Shown here one piece after another: positions 1 through 6,822 of a DNA stretch of 8,878 nt (the stretch's first letter is position 1; each line of letters opens with the position of its first letter). Where the stretch lies: positions 1 to 8,878 of the forward strand of contig CAMPIF010000150.1 of the NCBI GenBank assembly GCA_946886245.1, in the 5' to 3' direction. The notes beneath the pieces are model-generated. The model was given only the letters and a program-made list of their open reading frames with translations. It searched no databases and was not told where the DNA came from. This stretch comes from Ectopseudomonas composti. Its GTDB lineage: Bacteria > Pseudomonadota > Gammaproteobacteria > Pseudomonadales > Pseudomonadaceae. Both the position numbers and the translations under genes were made by a program.

Positions 1-255
1 CGCCCGGAACACCTCAACGTGGTCAGCGCCGATGCCGGCCGCATGCAGGTGAGCGCCGACGTCAGCGAGCGCCTCGGTAGCGACACCTTCTGCCACGTGC
101 GCTGCGCCTCGGGCGAGATGCTCACGGTGCGCGTACGCGGCGACTTCGCACCGCGTTATGGCGAGGCCCTGACGCTGGATTTCGACACGGCGCACTGCCA
201 CCTCTTCGACGCCGACGGCCAGGCCGTCGCCAAACCACTGCAGCAGGCCGCCTGA
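1..255 (+). CDS. mtlK: Polyol (mannitol/arabitol) ABC transporter ATP-binding protein, C-terminal end only
   Basis: This is the 3' end of a gene that begins before the window; frame 1 is open from base 1 to the TGA at 253-255. The first visible residues are RPEHL, the end of the conserved (G)IRPEHL motif that opens the C-terminal TOBE/OB-fold regulatory domain of MalK/UgpC-type sugar ABC ATPases. The remaining ~80 residues (a beta-rich stretch with CHVRCASGEMLTVRV and a closing HLFDADGQAV) match the usual end of these proteins. Walker A, Walker B and the signature motif lie outside the window. In P. fluorescens the ATPase gene mtlK directly precedes mtlD, as here, so the cytoplasmic ATPase of a polyol importer is the best reading. 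The assignment to polyols rests on the neighbours, because the TOBE end alone does not show the substrate. A GTG at 19 is internal and is not a start. Confidence 0.85.
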   Translation, partial: RPEHLNVVSADAGRMQVSADVSERLGSDTFCHVRCASGEMLTVRVRGDFAPRYGEALTLDFDTAHCHLFDADGQAVAKPLQQAA

Positions 256-281
256 CGCCGCGCCACCACGGGATGTTCCAG

Positions 282-1757
282 ATGAAACTCAATCGCCAGC
301 AGCTTTCCCGGCTCGGCGGCGCCGTCGCGCTGCCCGGCTACACCGCAGAGATGATCCGCACCGGCATCGCCCATTTCGGCGTCGGCGGCTTTCACCGCGC
401 CCACCAGGCGGTCTACACCGACGCCCTGATGAACCAGGGCCTGGCGCTGGACTGGGGCATCTGCGGGGTCGGCGTGCGCAGTGAGGACCGCGCCATGCGC
501 GATGCCCTGGCCAGCCAGGATTACCTCTACACCCTGGTCGAACTGGGCGACGAGCCGAACCTGCCGGTGCGGGTGATCGGCGCGATCACCGACATGCTGC
601 TGGCCGAAGAGTCGCCGCAGGCACTGATCGACAAACTGGCCGACCCGGCGATTCGCATCGTCTCGCTGACCATCACCGAAGGTGGTTACTGCATCGACGA
701 CAGCACGGGCGAATTTCTCGCCGAACTGCCAGCCATTCAGCACGACCTGCGCCACCCGCAATCGCCGCAAAGCGTGTTCGGTTTTCTCTGCGCCGCCCTG
801 GCCAAACGCCGCGCCGCCGGCATCCCGGCCTTCACCCTGATGTCCTGCGATAACCTGCCGCACAACGGCGATGTCACGCGCAAGGCGCTGCTGGCCTTCG
901 CCCATCTGGCCAATCACGAGCTGGCCACCTGGATCGACCAGCACGTGAGCTTTCCCAACGCCATGGTCGACCGCATCACGCCGATGACCAGCGCCGCCCA
1001 TCGCCAGCAACTGGCCGAGCAGCATGGCGTCGATGACGCCTGGCCGGTGGTCTGCGAGCCCTTCGTGCAATGGGTGCTGGAAGACAAGTTCGTCAGCGGC
1101 CGCCCGGCCTGGGAAGAGGTCGGCGTGCAATTCACCGACGACGTCACGCCCTACGAGGAGATGAAGATCAAGCTGCTCAATGGCAGCCATCTGGCGCTGA
1201 CCTACCTGGGCTTTCTCAAGGGCTATCGCTTCGTTCACGAGGCAATGAACGACCCGCTGATGCGCCAGTACGTGCGCACCTTCATGGACCTCGACGTGAC
1301 GCCGCAGCTGGCGCCAGTGCCGGGCATCGACCTGAGCACCTACAAGGACACGCTGATCGAGCGCTTCTCCAACCAGGCCATCGCCGATCAGCTGGAGCGG
1401 GTCTGCTCGGATGGCTCGTCGAAGTTTCCCAAGTTCATCGTGCCCACCCTCAACCGCCTGATCGAGGACGGTCGGCCGCTGGAGCGCGTGGCACTGGTGG
1501 TCGCAGCCTGGGCGCTGTACCTGAAGGGAATCGACGAGAACGGCACGCGCTATCGCATCCCCGATCCGCGCGCCGAGTTCTGCCAGGCACTGGTGGCCGA
1601 CGACGACAGGGTGTGTGAACGGGTACTGGGCGTCGAGGCGATCTTCGGCAACGCCATCGCGCAGTCGACGGCGTTCGTCGAAGCCTTCGAGCTGTGTTAC
1701 GACAGCCTGCGCAAGCTCGGCGTGACGCGCACCCTGCAGACCCTGCTGGGCGATTGA
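282..1757 (+). CDS. mtlD: Mannitol 2-dehydrogenase (NAD-dependent; also arabitol dehydrogenase)
   Basis: This 491-residue protein of the polyol-specific long-chain dehydrogenase/reductase family oxidises D-mannitol to D-fructose, and in relatives D-arabitol to D-xylulose and D-sorbitol to D-fructose, in the cytoplasm. The N-terminal nucleotide-binding half carries GVGGFHRAHQ near residue 30 and TITEGGYCIDD near 130. The C-terminal catalytic half carries the family motif K-x4-N-x2-H as KIKLLNGSH. With the start at 282 these fall at K295, N300 and H303, the numbering of the catalytic residues in the P. fluorescens enzyme, and the protein starts MKLN as that enzyme does. An in-frame ATG at 273 would add three residues, but it has no ribosome site, whereas GGGA at about 270-273 is well placed for 282. 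The gene starts 26 nt after mtlK and ends 3 nt before mtlY, so it sits inside an operon. All key residues are intact. Confidence 0.96.
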   Translation: MKLNRQQLSRLGGAVALPGYTAEMIRTGIAHFGVGGFHRAHQAVYTDALMNQGLALDWGICGVGVRSEDRAMRDALASQDYLYTLVELGDEPNLPVRVIGAITDMLLAEESPQALIDKLADPAIRIVSLTITEGGYCIDDSTGEFLAELPAIQHDLRHPQSPQSVFGFLCAALAKRRAAGIPAFTLMSCDNLPHNGDVTRKALLAFAHLANHELATWIDQHVSFPNAMVDRITPMTSAAHRQQLAEQHGVDDAWPVVCEPFVQWVLEDKFVSGRPAWEEVGVQFTDDVTPYEEMKIKLLNGSHLALTYLGFLKGYRFVHEAMNDPLMRQYVRTFMDLDVTPQLAPVPGIDLSTYKDTLIERFSNQAIADQLERVCSDGSSKFPKFIVPTLNRLIEDGRPLERVALVVAAWALYLKGIDENGTRYRIPDPRAEFCQALVADDDRVCERVLGVEAIFGNAIAQSTAFVEAFELCYDSLRKLGVTRTLQTLLGD

Positions 1758-1760
1758 GCC

Positions 1761-3260
1761 ATGTACCTCGGTATCGATTGCGGCACTCAGGGCACCAAGG
1801 CCCTGGTGCTGGACGCAGGCAGCGGCCAGGTGCTTGGCGCCGGCAGCGCCAGCCATACCCTGCAGAGCGGTGCCAACGGCCGCCGCGAGCAACAGCCGCA
1901 GCAATGGCTGGATGCCTTCGAGCAGGCGACCCGCCAGGCGCTGACAGGCGCCGGAATCAGCGGCGAGCGGATTCTCGGCATCGGCGTCTCCGGCCAGCAG
2001 CATGGTCTGGTGTTGCTCGACGAACAGGGCGCGGTGCTGCGCCCGGCCAAGCTCTGGTGCGACACCGAATCGACCCCGCAGAACCAGCGCCTGCTCGATC
2101 ATCTCGGCGGCGAGGCCGGTTCGCTGCAGCGCCTGGGCGTGGCCATCGCGCCCGGTTACACGCTGTCCAAGCTGCTCTGGACCCAGGAGCAGCACCCCGA
2201 TGTCTTTGCTCGTATCGCGCATATCCTGCTGCCGCACGATTACCTCAACCACTGGCTCACCGGCCGTGCCTGCAGCGAGTACGGCGACGCTTCCGGCACG
2301 GGCTATTTCGATGTACGCACGCGCACCTGGGATACCGAACTGCTGAATTTCATCGACCCCAGCGGGCGCCTTTGCAACGCGCTGCCAGAGCTGATCGAGT
2401 CGGATCAGCCAGTGGGCCGCCTCCGCCCGCAGATCGCCCGGCAACTGGGCCTGAACCCGGATGCCATGGTGGCCAGCGGCGGTGGCGACAACATGATGGG
2501 CGCCATCGGCACCGGCAACATTCGCCCTGGCGCGATCACCATGAGCCTGGGCACCTCCGGCACCCTCTACGCCTACAGCGACCAACCGACGGTCAGCCCG
2601 CATGCACAGGTGGCGACCTTCTGCTCATCAAGCGGCGGCTGGCTACCATTGATCTGCACCATGAACCTGACCAGCGCCACCGGGCTGATCCAGCAATTGC
2701 TGGAACTGGACATCCAGACCTTCGGCGAGCTGGTCGGGCAATCACCCATCGGCGCCGAGGGCCTGCTGATGCTGCCGTTCTTCAATGGCGAACGGGTGCC
2801 GGCGCTGCCCCGCTCGCGCGCCAGCCTGCTGGGCATGGACAGCGACAACCTGACCCGCGCCAACCTGTGTCGGGCGGTGGTCGAGGGCACCAGTTTCAGC
2901 CTGCGCTACGGCCTCGACCTGCTGCGCGCCAGCGGCCTGCAGAGCCAGACCATCCGCCTGATCGGCGGCGCAGCGAAGAGCCCGGTATGGCGTCAGGTGA
3001 TCGCCGACATCATGGGCACACCACTGGTCTGCCCGCAGCACACCGAAGCCGCCGCACTGGGCGCCGCGATCCAGGCCGCCTGGTGCCTGACGCCCGGAGC
3101 GGATCGCCAGGCGCAGCTGGCCGAACTGTGCGAGCGTTGCGTGCACCTCGATGCCAGCACGCGAACGCAGCCGGACCCGGCGCACACGGCGCAGTACGAA
3201 ATGGTCTATCAACGCTACCGCGAGCAGGTCCGCCGGCTCGCCGAGCGCACACCGGCGTGA
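1761..3260 (+). CDS. mtlY: Xylulokinase (FGGY carbohydrate kinase)
   Basis: This 499-residue kinase is of full xylulokinase length and phosphorylates D-xylulose to xylulose 5-phosphate for the pentose phosphate pathway. Its fold is FGGY/actin-like. The N-terminal phosphate loop is GIDCGTQGTKALVLD (residues 4-18, with D6), followed by GVSGQQHG (about 75-82), WCDTES (about 99-104) and DYLNHWLTG (about 160-168). ASGGGDNMMGAIGTG contains D243, the position of the catalytic base in xylulokinases, and the C-terminal ATP-site segment IGGAAKSPVWRQ lies near 390-405. The SGQQHG and GGGDN motifs favour xylulokinase over glycerol kinase or gluconate kinase. The ATG follows the mtlD stop after only GCC and has no strong ribosome site of its own, so translation is probably coupled to mtlD. 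Its substrate would come from arabitol oxidation by MtlD. The symbol follows the P. fluorescens mtl operon; xylB is the general name. Confidence 0.94.
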   Translation: MYLGIDCGTQGTKALVLDAGSGQVLGAGSASHTLQSGANGRREQQPQQWLDAFEQATRQALTGAGISGERILGIGVSGQQHGLVLLDEQGAVLRPAKLWCDTESTPQNQRLLDHLGGEAGSLQRLGVAIAPGYTLSKLLWTQEQHPDVFARIAHILLPHDYLNHWLTGRACSEYGDASGTGYFDVRTRTWDTELLNFIDPSGRLCNALPELIESDQPVGRLRPQIARQLGLNPDAMVASGGGDNMMGAIGTGNIRPGAITMSLGTSGTLYAYSDQPTVSPHAQVATFCSSSGGWLPLICTMNLTSATGLIQQLLELDIQTFGELVGQSPIGAEGLLMLPFFNGERVPALPRSRASLLGMDSDNLTRANLCRAVVEGTSFSLRYGLDLLRASGLQSQTIRLIGGAAKSPVWRQVIADIMGTPLVCPQHTEAAALGAAIQAAWCLTPGADRQAQLAELCERCVHLDASTRTQPDPAHTAQYEMVYQRYREQVRRLAERTPA

Positions 3261-3330
3261 GAACGCCTCAAGGGCACCTCCAAGAACCCAGGCGAGGCAG
3301 ATAATGCAGATGAGATGAGGCTGTCAAAGC

Positions 3331-3407
3331 GGCTTTCGCAGGAGCTCGGGGCGAAGCCTCTCGAGTCCGCGCCGCCCAGATTCGCGGCGGGGCACCGCTC
3401 CCACGAA
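3331..3407. repeat. REP-like inverted pair in the mtlY-mtlZ gap
   Basis: The 231-nt gap 3261-3491 contains no plausible gene but holds two facing palindromic units. The first is a hairpin of GGCTTTCGC (3331-3339) with GCGAAGCC (3351-3358), with one bulged T. The second, 3381-3407, starts TTCG, ends CGAA, and has an inner GCGG/CCGC stem with loop GGCA (3387-3398). The second unit shares the frame TCGCGGC...CTCCCAC (3382-3404) with the repeat at 5358-5379. On the opposite strand it reads GTGGGAGC, resembling the GCAGGAGC of the first unit. The two therefore look like inverted copies of one Pseudomonas REP-type element. No T-tract follows, so I do not call it a terminator. Such elements can stabilise upstream mRNA or damp readthrough; that role is inference. 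Confidence 0.55.
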
Positions 3408-3491
3408 CGCCCCGCGTTGGCGCTCAACTGATTGGCATCAGGCGAAGCAGGTGGTTTTTAGAGGTACCCGTCAACCGATACGGAGAACAAC

Positions 3492-4439
3492 ATGTACCTG
3501 GTCTGTGGCGAAGCACTGTTCGATGTGTTCATCCAGAGCGACGGTGGGCGTGGCAATGAGCTGGCCTTCAAGGCCATCGCCGGTGGCTCGCCGTTCAACG
3601 TGGCATTGGGCCTGCGCCGGATGGGCGCCGACTCGGCGCTGTTCACCGGGATGTCCTCGGACAGCCTCGGCCAGCGCCTGCGCCAGGTGCTGCGTGACGA
3701 GGGCGTGAGCGATGCCTACCTGATCGCCAGCGATGCGCCGACCACCCTGGCGATGGTCGGCCTGGACGCTGCCGGCTCGCCGCAGTATTCCTTCCGTGGC
3801 GAAGGCTGTGCCGACCGCCAACTGCTCGCCGAACACCTGCCGACACTGGATGCACAGGTGCGCGGCCTGCACGTCGGCTCCTTCTCCCTGGTGGTGGAAC
3901 CGGTGGCCAGCACGCTGCTGCAACTGGTGCAGCGTGAACACCGGCAGCGTCTGATCAGCCTCGATCCCAACGTACGCCTCGGTCCGGCGCCGGATATCGC
4001 CCACTGGCGCGAGCGCGTCGAGACCTTCGCCGGCTACGCGCACCTGATCAAGGTCAGCGAAGAGGATCTGCAGCTGCTGTACCCCGAGCGCGACCCGCAG
4101 CAGGTAGCGGCGAGCTGGCTCAACCAGCGCTGCCAACTGGTGTTTCTCACCCACGGCAGCAAAGGCGCCAGCGTCCACTGCCGCCACGGGCACTGGTCGG
4201 CCCCGGCAGTGGAGGTGCACACCCGTGACACCGTCGGCGCTGGCGATACCTTCCAGGCCGCGCTGCTCAGTTACCTGGCCCGCCATGCCCTGGACACCCC
4301 CGAGGCGCTGGAAACGCTGAGCCGTGAGCAGATCAACGACATGCTGCGCCTGGCCATCGAGGCTGCTGCGCTGACCTGCTCGCGGGTGGGCCCCGACCTG
4401 CCCTACCTGCATGAGCTGGAGCGGCAGAGCGCGCGCTGA
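3492..4439 (+). CDS. mtlZ: Fructokinase (PfkB/ribokinase family)
   Basis: This 315-residue cytoplasmic sugar kinase probably phosphorylates the fructose released by mannitol dehydrogenase to fructose 6-phosphate. It shows the first PfkB signature as GGSPFNVALGLRRMGADSAL (31-50). The second signature is DTVGAGDTFQAALL, with catalytic base D252 after the GAG anion hole. The N-terminal GEALFD and a lid region with FRGEGCADR around residue 100 also fit. The length is typical. The ATG at 3492 is preceded by GGAG at 3482-3485 with a 6-nt gap, a good ribosome site, unlike the coupled mtlY. Unlike the tight upstream gene junctions, 231 nt with REP-like repeats separate it from mtlY. It may be read from the operon promoter at lower level, or from its own. 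TTGGCA at 3432-3437 is a passable -35, but no convincing -10 follows. PfkB kinases are hard to tell apart by sequence; gene context decides for fructose. Confidence 0.92.
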   Translation: MYLVCGEALFDVFIQSDGGRGNELAFKAIAGGSPFNVALGLRRMGADSALFTGMSSDSLGQRLRQVLRDEGVSDAYLIASDAPTTLAMVGLDAAGSPQYSFRGEGCADRQLLAEHLPTLDAQVRGLHVGSFSLVVEPVASTLLQLVQREHRQRLISLDPNVRLGPAPDIAHWRERVETFAGYAHLIKVSEEDLQLLYPERDPQQVAASWLNQRCQLVFLTHGSKGASVHCRHGHWSAPAVEVHTRDTVGAGDTFQAALLSYLARHALDTPEALETLSREQINDMLRLAIEAAALTCSRVGPDLPYLHELERQSAR

Positions 4440-4518
4440 CCGAGCCACCCCTCGCTGCATCACCTGGCAGCGGCACAGGCTCCCTGTGCGCCGAGGCGAA
4501 TGGCCCGAAACCGCCGGT

Positions 4519-4544
4519 TGTCGCTCAGCTCGCTGGAGGCGACA
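4519..4544. other. Imperfect hairpin between mtlZ and the carbonic anhydrase gene
   Basis: In the 180-nt gap 4440-4619, TGTCGC (4519-4524) pairs with GCGACA (4539-4544). An inner CAG/CTG stem (4526-4528 with 4533-4535) encloses loop CTCG. The sequence that follows (CTTGGTGTG) is not a T-run, so it is at best a weak or Rho-assisted end for mtlZ. A shorter palindrome, CGAC-T-GTCG, lies at 4571-4579, and TATTTT at 4591-4596 could be a -10 box for the next gene but lacks a good -35. I see no small gene in this gap. Confidence 0.3.
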
Positions 4545-4619
4545 CTTGGTGTGTGACTCGCACAGCGCAGCGACTGTCGTTCTAGCAGCGTATTTTCAGA
4601 TAACCCAGAGGTTCAGGGC

Positions 4620-5348
4620 ATGCCTTACAAACATCAGGTGATTCCGCTTCAGGTCCACGAGGGCAACGAAACCGCCGAGCAGGCGCTGCACAGCATCGTC
4701 GATGGCTTCAAGCGCTTTCGCAACGAGGTCTTCCCGCAGCAGGAAGAACTGTTCAAGAAGCTCGCCACCGCCCAGAACCCACGCGCCATGTTCATCACCT
4801 GCGCCGACTCGCGCGTGGTGCCGGAGCTGATCACCCAGAGCTCGCCTGGCGACCTGTTCGTCAACCGCAACGTCGGTAACGTGGTGCCGGCCTACGGGCA
4901 GATGATGGGCGGCGTCTCCACCGCCATCGAGTACGCGGTGATGGCCCTGGGCGTGCAACACATCGTCATCTGCGGCCACTCCGACTGCGGCGCGATGAAG
5001 GCGGTGCTCAACCCGGCCTCACTGGAAACCATGCCCACTGTAAAAGCCTGGCTACGTCATGCCGAGGTGGCGCGCAGCGTGGTGGCAGAGAACTGCAACT
5101 GCAGCGACGACAAGGAAGCCCTGAGCGTACTCACCGAAGAGAACGTGGTGGCGCAGCTCAACCACCTGTGTACTCACCCGTCGGTGGCGGCCAAACTGGC
5201 GCGCGGCCAACTGTTCATCCATGGCTGGGTGTATGACATCGAAACCAGCCAGATCAAGGCCTACGATGCAGAGTTGGGCAGCTTCCTGCCGCTCGACGGC
5301 GACAAGATTCCGATGGCGACGCCACGCGCGCGTTTTCCACAAAGCTGA
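4620..5348 (+). CDS. Carbonic anhydrase, beta class
   Basis: This 242-residue zinc enzyme interconverts CO2 and bicarbonate. The beta-class zinc ligands are all present: C61 in ITCADSR, and H120 and C123 in CGHSDCGAMK. The D63/R65 dyad of CADSR is also intact. Next comes PGDLFVNRNVGNVVPAYG (about 77-94), which lines the active site. There is no signal peptide, so it is cytoplasmic. Length and motifs fit the CynT/IcfA-like branch; no cynS or cynR is visible, so a cyanate role is not supported. The ATG at 4620 has AGAGG at 4607-4611 with 8-nt spacing. It follows mtlZ by 180 nt on the same strand but is functionally unrelated to polyol use. It converges on sbtB-sbtA, whose predicted job is bicarbonate uptake and its control, so supplying or balancing bicarbonate is a reasonable inference. 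I give no symbol because Pseudomonas carries several beta carbonic anhydrases. Confidence 0.95.
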   Translation: MPYKHQVIPLQVHEGNETAEQALHSIVDGFKRFRNEVFPQQEELFKKLATAQNPRAMFITCADSRVVPELITQSSPGDLFVNRNVGNVVPAYGQMMGGVSTAIEYAVMALGVQHIVICGHSDCGAMKAVLNPASLETMPTVKAWLRHAEVARSVVAENCNCSDDKEALSVLTEENVVAQLNHLCTHPSVAAKLARGQLFIHGWVYDIETSQIKAYDAELGSFLPLDGDKIPMATPRARFPQS

Positions 5349-5357
5349 TACGCAGGC

Positions 5358-5408
5358 TCGCGGCTAAAGCCCCTCCCACGGTCACGGTGGGAGGGGCTTT
5401 AGCCGCGA
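5358..5408. repeat. Perfect 22-bp inverted repeat (two REP-like units) between convergent genes
   Basis: Bases 5358-5379 and 5387-5408 are exact reverse complements over 22 bp, with a 7-nt loop. Each arm also contains a smaller hairpin, GGC-TAAA-GCC, and has the frame TCGCGGC...CTCCCAC, so each arm is itself a REP-like unit. The left arm matches the frame of the unit at 3382-3404. The element lies 9 nt after the carbonic anhydrase stop and about 50 nt from the sbtB stop on the opposite strand. A folded RNA hairpin here could end or protect both convergent transcripts. There is no clean T-tract on either side, so bidirectional termination is inference. The remaining bases 5409-5458 show nothing I recognise. 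Confidence 0.8.
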
Positions 5409-5458
5409 TGCTCCTCCCAGAGTTTCACGGCCCAGGCGGCTCCGTCCCCTGATGCGCC

Positions 5459-5761
5459 TTAGAACTTCTCCCCACGCAGCACTTGCACCTGCGCCAGGTA
5501 GCAGACCATGGCGAAGTGGTCGTAGTAGCGCGCCTGCAGATGCTCGGCGATGCGCTCGGCCAATTCGCGGTTGCAGATGATTTCCAGGCGGATGTTGCCT
5601 TCGGTGTCCCAGCCGGCGCTGCGCACGCCGCGGTGTCCACGGCCACGTGCGTCGGAAATGGTCCAGCCGGGTGCGCCGAGCGCTTCCAGATCGGCCAGCA
5701 GGCGCTTCTCCAGCGCCGCCTCGCAGATCACGGTAAGCAGGGTGCGGCTATGTGCGTTCAT
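5459..5761 (-). CDS. sbtB: SbtB-like PII-family regulator of bicarbonate transporter SbtA
   Basis: This 100-residue protein has the size and layout of a trimeric PII-like signal protein. It begins with strand TLLTVICEAAL, then a helix, GAPGWTISDARGRGHRGVRS (about 29-48), a T-loop region SAGWDTEGN, strand IRLEIICN, helix RELAERIAEHLQARYY, and ends with LAQVQVLRGEKF. This follows cyanobacterial SbtB along its length: a G-x-TV-D-x-G-GxR-x-VRS core and a closing VL-G-x-F. In cyanobacteria SbtB binds adenine nucleotides, including cAMP, and associates with SbtA at the membrane. Here the protein stops at about the point where many cyanobacterial homologues continue into a C-terminal loop with paired cysteines (CGPxGC), so that redox-sensitive tail is missing. 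The ATG lies 1 nt after the sbtA stop (TGAGATG), which implies coupled translation. It lacks the classic GlnB uridylylation T-loop, so nitrogen signalling is unlikely. Confidence 0.85.
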   Translation of the reverse strand: MNAHSRTLLTVICEAALEKRLLADLEALGAPGWTISDARGRGHRGVRSAGWDTEGNIRLEIICNRELAERIAEHLQARYYDHFAMVCYLAQVQVLRGEKF

Positions 5762-5762
5762 C

Positions 5763-6704
5763 TCAGAACCCCCAGGCGATCAGTCGTTCGGCCAGCGCCA
5801 GGTAGAGCGGAATGCCGATCAGGATATTGAATGGGAAGGTGATGCCCAGCGAGGCGGTCAGCGACAGCGACGGGTTGGCCTCGGGCAAGGCCAGGCGCAT
5901 CGCCGCCGGCACCGCGATATAGGACGCCGAGGCCGCGAGCGTGGCCAGCACCGCCGTGCCACCCAGGCTCAGGCCCATGAAGCGCGCCAGCAAGGCGCCG
6001 ATCAGCGCACCAAGCAGCGGCATCAACAGGGCGAAGGCCGCCAGGCGCACACCGAACTGCTTCAGCGCACCGAGCTGGCCGGAGGCGATCAGGCCCATCT
6101 CCAGCAGGAAGAACGCCAGCACCGGCTTGAACATGCTGGTGTACAGCGGCTCCAGCGGTTTGATCGCCTCCTTGCCGGCTATCGCGCCGAACACCACACC
6201 GCGGAGGAGCAGCATGATGCTCTTGCCGAGGAAGATCTCGCGGCCCAGTTCGCCCCAGTGCGTGTCGCGCGAAATGCCCTTGGCCAGGACGATACCGACC
6301 AGGATCGCCGGAATCTCCAGGATCGCCACGAACAGCGGCATGTAGCTCTCGAATTCGATGCCCTTGGCCAGCATGTAGGCCACCACCACGGCGAAGGTAC
6401 CGGCGCTGACCGAACCGTAGTGCGCCGCCACCGCCGCCGCATTGACGCGGTCGAAGCGCAGGCCGCGCAACAGGACAAACGCCAGGATCGGCAGCAGCAC
6501 GCCGAGCGCCAGTACCACCGCCGACTGACCGAGCAGCTGCAGGCTGGCCTGCTGCGCCAGCTCCACACCACCGTGCAGCCCGATGGCCAGCAAGAGAATG
6601 ATCGACAGCGTCTCGTACAGCGCCGCCGGCAGCTTCAGCTCACTCTTGAGCAGGCCGGCGACCAGGCCGAAGACGAAAAACAGCACCACCGGATCCAAAG
6701 CCAC
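5763..6704 (-). CDS. sbtA: SbtA-type sodium-dependent bicarbonate transporter
   Basis: This 313-residue, very hydrophobic inner-membrane protein has about ten predicted membrane segments in two halves and only short charged loops. Family landmarks are LSIILLLAIGLHGGVELAQ (about 33-51), the core motif HYGSVSAGTFAVVVAYMLA near 94-112, and a repeat-like second half with ASASYIAVPAAMRLALPEAN and SLGITFPFNILIGIPLYLAL near the C-terminus. These are signatures of the SbtA/DUF897 family, high-affinity Na+/HCO3- symporters in cyanobacteria. The bacterial version here is shorter than the ~370-residue cyanobacterial ones, mainly through a short central loop. The start is GTG (6704-6702 read on the minus strand), fixed by GGAGGTGA six bases upstream. 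It is first in a two-gene operon with sbtB, the partner gene order also seen in cyanobacteria. Function in a heterotroph (bicarbonate for carboxylases, pH balance) is inferred; other anion substrates cannot be excluded. Confidence 0.9.
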   Translation of the reverse strand: MALDPVVLFFVFGLVAGLLKSELKLPAALYETLSIILLLAIGLHGGVELAQQASLQLLGQSAVVLALGVLLPILAFVLLRGLRFDRVNAAAVAAHYGSVSAGTFAVVVAYMLAKGIEFESYMPLFVAILEIPAILVGIVLAKGISRDTHWGELGREIFLGKSIMLLLRGVVFGAIAGKEAIKPLEPLYTSMFKPVLAFFLLEMGLIASGQLGALKQFGVRLAAFALLMPLLGALIGALLARFMGLSLGGTAVLATLAASASYIAVPAAMRLALPEANPSLSLTASLGITFPFNILIGIPLYLALAERLIAWGF

Positions 6705-6710
6705 TTCAGC

Positions 6711-6718
6711 TCACCTCC
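6711..6718 (-). promoter_or_regulatory. Strong Shine-Dalgarno site fixing the GTG start of sbtA
   Basis: Read on the minus strand, this is GGAGGTGA, a full match to the 3' end of 16S rRNA, placed 6 nt before the GTG codon at 6704-6702. It is the best ribosome site in the window. It decides the GTG start over any ATG further inside the gene and predicts efficient translation despite the non-ATG codon. Confidence 0.85.
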
Positions 6719-6730
6719 CCAGCCTCACAG

Positions 6731-6782
6731 GGTGCGCTGCGCGCACCAGTCACTCTATTTACCACCCGCCTCGGTGCGCACC
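6731..6782. repeat. Two GGTGCGC palindromes upstream of sbtA
   Basis: GGTGCGC (6731-6737) pairs with GCGCACC (6741-6747) across a TGC loop. A second element, GGTGCGCACC (6773-6782), is self-complementary. The spacer between them is the only AT-rich stretch nearby (CTATTTACC). Palindromes with GGTGCGC/GCGCACC cores are common intergenic repeats in Pseudomonas, so I read these as another small repeat family. They lie in the predicted 5' leader or promoter region of sbtA (27-78 nt before its start). They could equally be an operator, but no regulator is identified. Confidence 0.45.
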
Positions 6783-6822
6783 GCGCAGCCCACCCGGACG
6801 GCCACGTACATGCAAAGGAAAG

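Noticed and set aside
156..2603. An 815-codon open frame on the minus strand, antisense to mtlD and mtlY
   Set aside because: Its product is rich in A, G, R, Q, H and V with no recognisable domain, as expected for the opposite-strand shadow of GC-biased genes. The plus-strand genes have intact catalytic motifs.
1694..3304. A 536-codon plus-strand frame overlapping mtlY
   Set aside because: The product is dominated by R, A, P, G and H with no fold pattern. It is the frame-shifted shadow of mtlY, whose frame shows complete FGGY kinase motifs.
3432..3460. Promoter for mtlZ (TTGGCA, 17 nt, TTTTTA)
   Set aside because: The -35 is good but the -10 matches the consensus at only two positions, so it does not stand as a feature.
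3471..4463. A 330-codon minus-strand frame antisense to mtlZ
   Set aside because: Low-complexity antisense shadow; mtlZ has both PfkB signatures in frame.
4620..5348. Carbonic anhydrase as CynT of a cyanate operon
   Set aside because: No cyanase (cynS) or cynR-like regulator is nearby; the linked genes are sbtAB and pycB.
6756..6761. A -10 box (TAAATA on the minus strand) for sbtA
   Set aside because: At a 17-nt spacing the upstream hexamer is GCGGTG, which is not a -35 element. A promoter probably lies in the spacer, but I cannot place it.
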